Source: Thermotogae bacterium (lineage in GTDB: Bacteria; Hydrothermota; Hydrothermia; LBFQ01). From it: a stretch of 40,969 nucleotides of DNA. The DNA lies in assembly GCA_013153965.1 (NCBI GenBank), contig JAADDJ010000009.1:1-40969 (forward strand), read 5' to 3'. Numbering within the stretch: the first letter of the stretch is position 1; each line of letters starts with the position of its first letter. Below, in pieces: positions 36,833 to 40,969 of this stretch. The position numbers and the translations under genes are program-made. The notes beneath the pieces are model-generated. The model saw only the letters and a list, made by a program, of their open reading frames with translations. It was not told the DNA's origin and ran no database searches.

Positions 36833-37702
36833 ATGCCTTCGGTAGCCATCATGGACGACCTTGACCCCGTAGCCGAGCGTATCCTCAGGAAAGGAGGGAT
36901 GGAGATCCTACCACCCGAGAGGTATCCCGAAGCCCACGCCATAATCGTTCGGAGTCGCACGAAGGTGGATAGGAGGTTTATAGATTCGGCCAAAAACCTG
37001 CGCCTCATAGTCCGGGCGGGGGTCGGGTTGGATAACATAGACCTCCATTACGCCCAAGAGCGAGGGATAGTGGTCCGGAATACCCCCAAGGCCACGGTCG
37101 TATCCGTGGCCGAGCTCACCTTGGGTTTGATGTTGGCCGCCGCCCGGCACATACCCAAGGCCCACGCGACCACCAAGGCCGGCCTATGGGAGAAGAAGCG
37201 ACTGAAGGGTGTGGAGCTCTACGGGAAAACTTTGGGAATAGTGGGCCTCGGGAACATCGGCAGGGCCGTGGCGAAGAGAGCCGAGGCCTTCGGTATGAGG
37301 GTGGTCTATTACGACATATACGATGCTCCCGAGTACGAGAAGTTGCCCCTTGAGGAGCTCTTCTCCGTCTCCGACATCGTTTCCCTCCATCTGCCTCTGA
37401 ATGAGAGTACGGCGGGGATGATTGATTATCGCCTCATGAGCAGGATGAAGGATGGGGCCATACTCATAAATACCGCCAGAGGCGGTCTCATCCCCACGGA
37501 GGATCTCATCCGCATCTTGGAGGAGGGAAGGATAACGGTCGCTCTGGACGTGTATGAGAAGGAGCCCCCGCCTCCCGAACTTCTCATATACGAGAACCTC
37601 ATAGCCACTCCCCACATCGGTGCCCAGACTTACGAGGCCCAAAGACGGGCGGCCGAGGAGGCGGCGAGGATAGTCGTAGATTTCTTCCATGAGGGCGCCT
37701 GA
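36833..37702 (+). CDS. serA: D-3-phosphoglycerate dehydrogenase-like 2-hydroxyacid dehydrogenase
   Basis: A 289-residue NAD-dependent dehydrogenase without the C-terminal regulatory domains of long SerA enzymes. Substrate-side: VRSRTKVDRRFID, RAGVGLDNIDL, NTPKATVVSVAELTLGL. NAD fold: LGIVGLGNIGRAVAKRAEAF. Catalysis: INTARGGLI (Arg) and TPHIGAQTYEA (His), with LDVYEKEPPP between. This is the compact type found in thermophiles; a glyoxylate/hydroxypyruvate reductase is the alternative. A DUF1015 gene overlaps its end by 14 bp, a pairing seen next to serine-pathway genes in other bacteria (from memory), which favours the phosphoglycerate role. Confidence 0.88.
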   Translation: MPSVAIMDDLDPVAERILRKGGMEILPPERYPEAHAIIVRSRTKVDRRFIDSAKNLRLIVRAGVGLDNIDLHYAQERGIVVRNTPKATVVSVAELTLGLMLAAARHIPKAHATTKAGLWEKKRLKGVELYGKTLGIVGLGNIGRAVAKRAEAFGMRVVYYDIYDAPEYEKLPLEELFSVSDIVSLHLPLNESTAGMIDYRLMSRMKDGAILINTARGGLIPTEDLIRILEEGRITVALDVYEKEPPPPELLIYENLIATPHIGAQTYEAQRRAAEEAARIVVDFFHEGA

Positions 37703-38651
37703 GGTCTTCCTCTCGTCGGAGGGTTTCGCCGTTCCCTACGAGGAGCTCTGGGCCTTCCTGAACGCCTCGCGCGAGGTCCTCCACCACCTCAGCCTGCACC
37801 ATTTGGGTAGGACGTACCTGCTCATGGTCCAGACCTTCACCTTGGGAGGGGAAACTTACGAGCGGAGGGCTCTCCTCTGCATGGTAGATAAGAGGGAGTA
37901 CCGCATCTATCCCCACGAGAACACCTTTCCGGAGGGGGTGAGATTCTACATGGAGCTGGCCAGGGAGTTCCCCTATCAGTTTGCCCCCGTGATGCTGGTG
38001 GGCGAGGACGAATACGGGGTCCTCAAGAGCGCCCGCACCGACGAGCTCCTGTACGAGGGTGTCTTCTACGGTGTGCGGACGCGTCTATACACGGCGGAGG
38101 TGGAGGGGGAGTTGCCACGGGAGATGGTAATAGCCGACGGGCACCACAGGTTCGCCGGGTACGGCGAGGAGATATTCGTAGCCTTCTTGGACCTCAACGA
38201 TCCCGCCCTCAAGATCCTCCCCACCCACAGGGGCCTTAGGATGGAGATGGCGGAGATGAAGGCCCGATTGAGGAGTGCCTCCGCCCTCGCGAGGGTGTTG
38301 AGGGGTTTTACGGGCGAATACCTGAGGCGATTTCCCATAGTGCTGAAGGCACGGAATTCCCGTGCGATAGGCCTGACATTCCATCCCCCAGAAGGGCCTT
38401 TGGGGAATGTGCCTACGTACCTGAGCGATGAGGTCCTCCTCGCGGGAAGGTCGGAGTACATAGTCGGATACGAGCGCTATGCGAGGGAGGCCCTGCGGAA
38501 ACTCTCCGGTGGCGATTACGACTTCGTCCTCTTCGTGCGCCCGACGACCCCTCAGCAGGTCATGGAGGTGGCGAGGGCCGGTCTGAAGATGCCCCGCAAA
38601 TCTACGGACTTCTTCCCCAAACTCGTGGCCGGTCCCATGTTCGTACGTTGA
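37689..38651 (+). CDS. DUF1015-family protein
   Basis: A 320-residue cytoplasmic protein of the DUF1015 family. The hallmark IADGHHRFAGY lies near residues 147-157, ILPTHRGL near 175, and the C-terminal MPRKSTDFFPKLVAGPMF ends the protein, as in the family. The ADGHHR motif is also shared with ParB-like nucleotide-using kinases, and a serine-kinase-like role has been discussed for relatives, but it is not established here. Slightly shorter than typical DUF1015 (~400). It overlaps serA by 14 bp, so the two are translated together. The next gene has its own -10. Confidence 0.88.
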   Translation: MRAPEVFLSSEGFAVPYEELWAFLNASREVLHHLSLHHLGRTYLLMVQTFTLGGETYERRALLCMVDKREYRIYPHENTFPEGVRFYMELAREFPYQFAPVMLVGEDEYGVLKSARTDELLYEGVFYGVRTRLYTAEVEGELPREMVIADGHHRFAGYGEEIFVAFLDLNDPALKILPTHRGLRMEMAEMKARLRSASALARVLRGFTGEYLRRFPIVLKARNSRAIGLTFHPPEGPLGNVPTYLSDEVLLAGRSEYIVGYERYAREALRKLSGGDYDFVLFVRPTTPQQVMEVARAGLKMPRKSTDFFPKLVAGPMFVR

Positions 38652-38659
38652 TACACCCT

Positions 38660-38665
38660 TAAACT
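38660..38665 (+). promoter_or_regulatory. -10 hexamer TAAACT for pstC
   Basis: CCCT-TAAACT lies 10 nt before the ATG; same variant as at phoH. Confidence 0.6.
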
Positions 38666-38675
38666 TACGACTTCC

Positions 38676-39560
38676 ATGAACCTGCGGCGACTCAACGAGA
38701 TACTCTTCCAGAGTGTTCTGGTGGTGGCGTCCCTGATTACGGTTCTGACGACCGTCGGGATAGTCCTCATCCTCTTCTACCAGAGTCTCCTGTTCTTTAA
38801 GGAGGTTTCCCTGTGGGAGTTCCTGACGGATACCCAATGGACTCCCCTATTCACGGAGAAGCACTATGGCATCCTCCCGCTGCTGGCCGGGACCTTCCTC
38901 ACATCCTCCATAGCGATGGCGGTATCCCTGCCCATGGGTCTGATAATAGCAGTCTTTTTGAGCGAGTACGCCTCCAGCCGCGTCAGGTCCTTCGTCAAGC
39001 CTATACTGGAGATTCTGACGGCCATACCCACGGTCGTATATGGGTACTTCGCCCTCCTCTTCGTAACGCCCTTGCTGAAGAAGATAATTCCCAACATTTC
39101 GGGCTTCAACGCCCTCTCCCCCGGCATAGTCATGGGGATAATGATACTCCCCATAGTGGCCTCCTTGAGTGAGGATGCCCTCAGGGCCGTGCCGAAGAGC
39201 CTCAGGGAAGCGGCGTACGCCTTGGGCGCGGACCGATTCACGACGGCCGTCAAGGTGGTCATCCCGACGGCCTTCTCCGGCATAATGGCCGCCTTCATAC
39301 TGGGTATATCCCGAGCCATAGGTGAGACTATGATAGTGACCATCGCCGCCGGTCAGCGTCCCGTCCTCACCCTCAATCCCCTCGTCCCCATAGAGACGAT
39401 AACGGCCTACATCGTTCAGGTGAGCTTGGGGGACGTTCCGGCGGGGACCGTGGAGTACCATACCATCTTCGCCGTGGGTCTCGCCCTATTCCTGATAACC
39501 CTCGTCTTCAACGTCCTCGGCTATTGGCTCAAGAAGAGGGCGTGGGAGAGGAATCTTTAG
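38676..39560 (+). CDS. pstC: Phosphate ABC transporter permease PstC
   Basis: A 294-residue permease with six helices. PstC family pattern: SLPMGLIIAVFLSEYASSRV, EILTAIPTVVYGYFALLFVTP, and the EAA loop LREAAYALGADRFTTAVKVV before ISRAIGETMIVTIAAG. It imports phosphate with PstA, PstB and the binding protein PstS, none of which lies beside it; the next gene, with no gap, is nosD. A first helix (residues ~10-37) starts the protein. The ATG is 10 nt after TAAACT. Confidence 0.92.
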   Translation: MNLRRLNEILFQSVLVVASLITVLTTVGIVLILFYQSLLFFKEVSLWEFLTDTQWTPLFTEKHYGILPLLAGTFLTSSIAMAVSLPMGLIIAVFLSEYASSRVRSFVKPILEILTAIPTVVYGYFALLFVTPLLKKIIPNISGFNALSPGIVMGIMILPIVASLSEDALRAVPKSLREAAYALGADRFTTAVKVVIPTAFSGIMAAFILGISRAIGETMIVTIAAGQRPVLTLNPLVPIETITAYIVQVSLGDVPAGTVEYHTIFAVGLALFLITLVFNVLGYWLKKRAWERNL

Positions 39561-40874
39561 ATGGTATCGCTCCTTATACTCGGTAGAACTCTGACTGTGT
39601 GCCCCGCGGGTGGGTGCGACTTCACCTCAATAAAGGAAGCCGTGGAGGTTGCCTCGGTGGGGGATACCGTTCTCGTGAAGGAGGGGACCTACAGGGAGGG
39701 GGAGATAGTGATTCGCACCCCGAGACTCTCGCTCATCGGTGAGGGAAAGCCCGTTATAGACGGAGAGTACAAGTATCAGATGCTCCATGTCGTTGGGGCC
39801 GACAGCGTACTGATAAGGGGGTTTGTCTTTAAAAATAGCGGCTGGAGTATGAGCCGAGACATAGCCGCCGTCAAGATAACGGAGTGCGACGGCTGCCGAA
39901 TTGAGGGGAACGAATTCTACGATAACTTCTGGGCCATATACTACGAGAAGTCCAAGCGGGGGATGGTCAAGGATAATGTGGTTATAGGATTCGCCGAGGT
40001 GGAGACCACCACCGGCAACGCCATACACATGTGGAACTGCGATAGTATGTTCGTGGAGGGGAATCATCTCCAAGGGCATAGGGACGGTATATATCTGGAA
40101 TTCGTCACCAACTCCGTATTCCGCTGGAATTACTCAACCAAGAATGTGCGCTACGGCATACACTTCATGTTCTCCCACGATGACCTCTACGAGTATAACA
40201 CCTTCGTGGATAACGGGGTGGGCATAGCCGTTATGTATTCCAAGCGGGTGATAGTGAGGTACAACGTCTTCAGCCACCACTGGGGGGGCGCCACCTTCGG
40301 CTTTCTGCTGAAGGAGATATACGATAGCGAGCTTTACGGGAACTATCTCTACCGGAACACGTACGGCTTCTATCTGGAGGGGTCGGTTCGCAACAAGATA
40401 CACCACAACATCCTCAAGGAGAACGGTATAGCCATTCGCCTGTGGGCCAACTCAACCGACAACGTTATAACCGAGAACAACATAATGGGAAACACCTTTG
40501 ACTTGACGACGAACAACTTCCGCAGTTTCAATCGGATAGATGGCAACTACTGGAGCACCTATAGAGGGTACGACGTGGATAAGGACGGCGTGGGGGATGT
40601 GCCCTTCCGACCTGTCAAACTCTTCTCGGTTCTATCAACCAAAGTCCCCGCCCTGATGGTCCTCATCAGGAGTCCTCTGGTGCAGATAATGGACGTCTCG
40701 GAGAAGGTCCTCCCGACCATGATCCCCGAGTCCATTCAGGATGGCAAGCCTCTGATGAGGCCTCTGCCTCTGCGAGTGCCACGCACGGCCAAACCCAAGG
40801 TGAATGTTGAGAAATTCGCACGAATGCGGAGCGGGAATCCTATGATACGGGGCGAGTTTCAGGAGGTCCGCTAA
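39561..40874 (+). CDS. nosD: NosD-type periplasmic beta-helix protein
   Basis: A 437-residue right-handed beta-helix protein. NosD-like features: GDTVLVKEGTYREGEIVI early, then DGIYLEFVTNSVFRWNYSTK, RYGIHFMFSHDDLYEYNTF, GNYLYRNTYGFYLEGSVRNK, and the NosD end GNYWSTYRGYDVDKDGVGDVPF followed by a tail (~350-437) with LMVLIRSPLVQIM. NosD works with NosF/NosY to mature the copper centre of nitrous oxide reductase, but nosZ is not in view and related beta-helix proteins have other roles. The ATG follows the pstC TAG with no gap and in the same frame, so no longer start is possible: the signal is only MVSLLILG. The following gene has its own promoter. Confidence 0.82.
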   Translation: MVSLLILGRTLTVCPAGGCDFTSIKEAVEVASVGDTVLVKEGTYREGEIVIRTPRLSLIGEGKPVIDGEYKYQMLHVVGADSVLIRGFVFKNSGWSMSRDIAAVKITECDGCRIEGNEFYDNFWAIYYEKSKRGMVKDNVVIGFAEVETTTGNAIHMWNCDSMFVEGNHLQGHRDGIYLEFVTNSVFRWNYSTKNVRYGIHFMFSHDDLYEYNTFVDNGVGIAVMYSKRVIVRYNVFSHHWGGATFGFLLKEIYDSELYGNYLYRNTYGFYLEGSVRNKIHHNILKENGIAIRLWANSTDNVITENNIMGNTFDLTTNNFRSFNRIDGNYWSTYRGYDVDKDGVGDVPFRPVKLFSVLSTKVPALMVLIRSPLVQIMDVSEKVLPTMIPESIQDGKPLMRPLPLRVPRTAKPKVNVEKFARMRSGNPMIRGEFQEVR

Positions 40875-40889
40875 CCCTGCCATCGCCTT

Positions 40890-40895
40890 TAAAAT
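40890..40895 (+). promoter_or_regulatory. -10 hexamer TAAAAT for the last partial gene
   Basis: CTTTAAAAT lies 7 nt before a GTG at 40903, matching the leaderless pattern. Confidence 0.55.
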
Positions 40896-40902
40896 CAACG
40901 AG

Positions 40903-40969
40903 GTGCTCAAGACTTTGACCGAAGGCAGAAAACTCCTTGAGGAAGACCCGACGCTTCAAAAGATAGTTG
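40903..40969 (+). CDS. 5' end of an unknown protein (3' end outside window)
   Basis: An open frame from GTG 40903 to the right edge, reading MLKTLTEGRKLLEEDPTLQK with no stop. The start is inferred only from the TAAAAT hexamer 7 nt upstream. A short, charged, helical opening; no family recognised and no function proposed. Confidence 0.5.
   Translation, partial: MLKTLTEGRKLLEEDPTLQKIV

Noticed and set aside
34899-37038. Two long antisense frames (385 and 417 residues) across asnS and the helical gene
   Set aside because: Both are low-plausibility translations opposite confident genes; low stop frequency follows from the G/C-rich codons.
38385-38408. CCCCCA...TGGGG hairpin inside the DUF1015 gene
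   Set aside because: It is fully explained by coding sequence (HPPEGPLGN), has no T-run and is not at a gene end.
1-40969. CRISPR arrays, insertion sequences, prophage, integrase or attachment sites
   Set aside because: No direct-repeat arrays, transposase or integrase motifs, or long inverted repeats were seen; both tRNAs are intact with no partial copies nearby.

Overview
The window looks like chromosome of a thermophilic, diderm (outer-membrane) bacterium from a deep candidate lineage. The best guess from style is the WOR-3/Stahlbacteria/Hydrothermae neighbourhood, which is inference and not proven here. The support is: an envelope gene set (BamD-like lipoprotein, OmpH/Skp-like chaperone, RND pump, Lol/MacB-type ABC exporter, meso-DAP-type MurE, TatA); beta-propeller/repeat proteins with a short 'SxDGRL...LPxGIY' C-terminal sorting-type tail; Arg/Glu-rich proteins with AGG and ATA codons; and very tight packing. 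No phage, IS element, CRISPR or rRNA was seen. There is no gene-free stretch longer than about 60 bases.

Layout. 1-10773 is almost all minus strand: end of an unknown plus-strand gene; a small exported protein and a sialidase-repeat protein; a NadD-RNase H fusion and a BamD-like lipoprotein; an M3 peptidase; murE; a large RND transporter; a small DUF2207-like protein; tRNA-Leu(CAG); nadC. 10829-13556 is plus: rpsU, an ABC ATPase, pckA. polX (minus) converges on pckA and diverges from a cation diffusion facilitator. Then come leuS, nadA, a TPR membrane protein and an FG-GAP repeat protein (plus). A two-gene ABC exporter (minus) converges on the FG-GAP gene and diverges from a DUF2207 membrane protein (plus). 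An exported protein (minus) diverges from a three-gene operon (V-ATPase F-like, lipoprotein, OmpH-LpoB-like fusion). 28648-40969 is all plus: UPF0104 membrane protein, phoH-pgpH, tRNA-Val(CAC)-nuoH-acpS-comEA-like, tatA, asnS plus an unknown helical protein, serA-DUF1015, pstC-nosD, and the first codons of an unknown gene.

Three genome-style signals stand out. First, almost every operon head has a TANAAT-type -10 hexamer only 5-11 nt before the start codon, so mRNAs should be leaderless or nearly so; internal cistrons use stop/start overlaps and sometimes Shine-Dalgarno sequences. Several -10 hexamers share bases with the stop codon of the gene before. Second, about eight exported-looking proteins start with an ultra-short hydrophobic stretch (about 6-10 residues) lacking the usual Lys/Arg n-region, while two lipoproteins have normal signals. 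Third, all four convergent gene pairs abut or overlap at their stop codons, leaving no room for terminators, and both tRNA genes run directly into a protein start codon.

Functionally, three NAD-synthesis steps (nadA, nadC, nadD) lie in separate units. Envelope building and transport dominate. nuoH, pstC, nosD, the V-ATPase F-like gene and one ABC ATPase each stand apart from their usual partners. All calls were made by eye from sequence; no database search or statistics were run.
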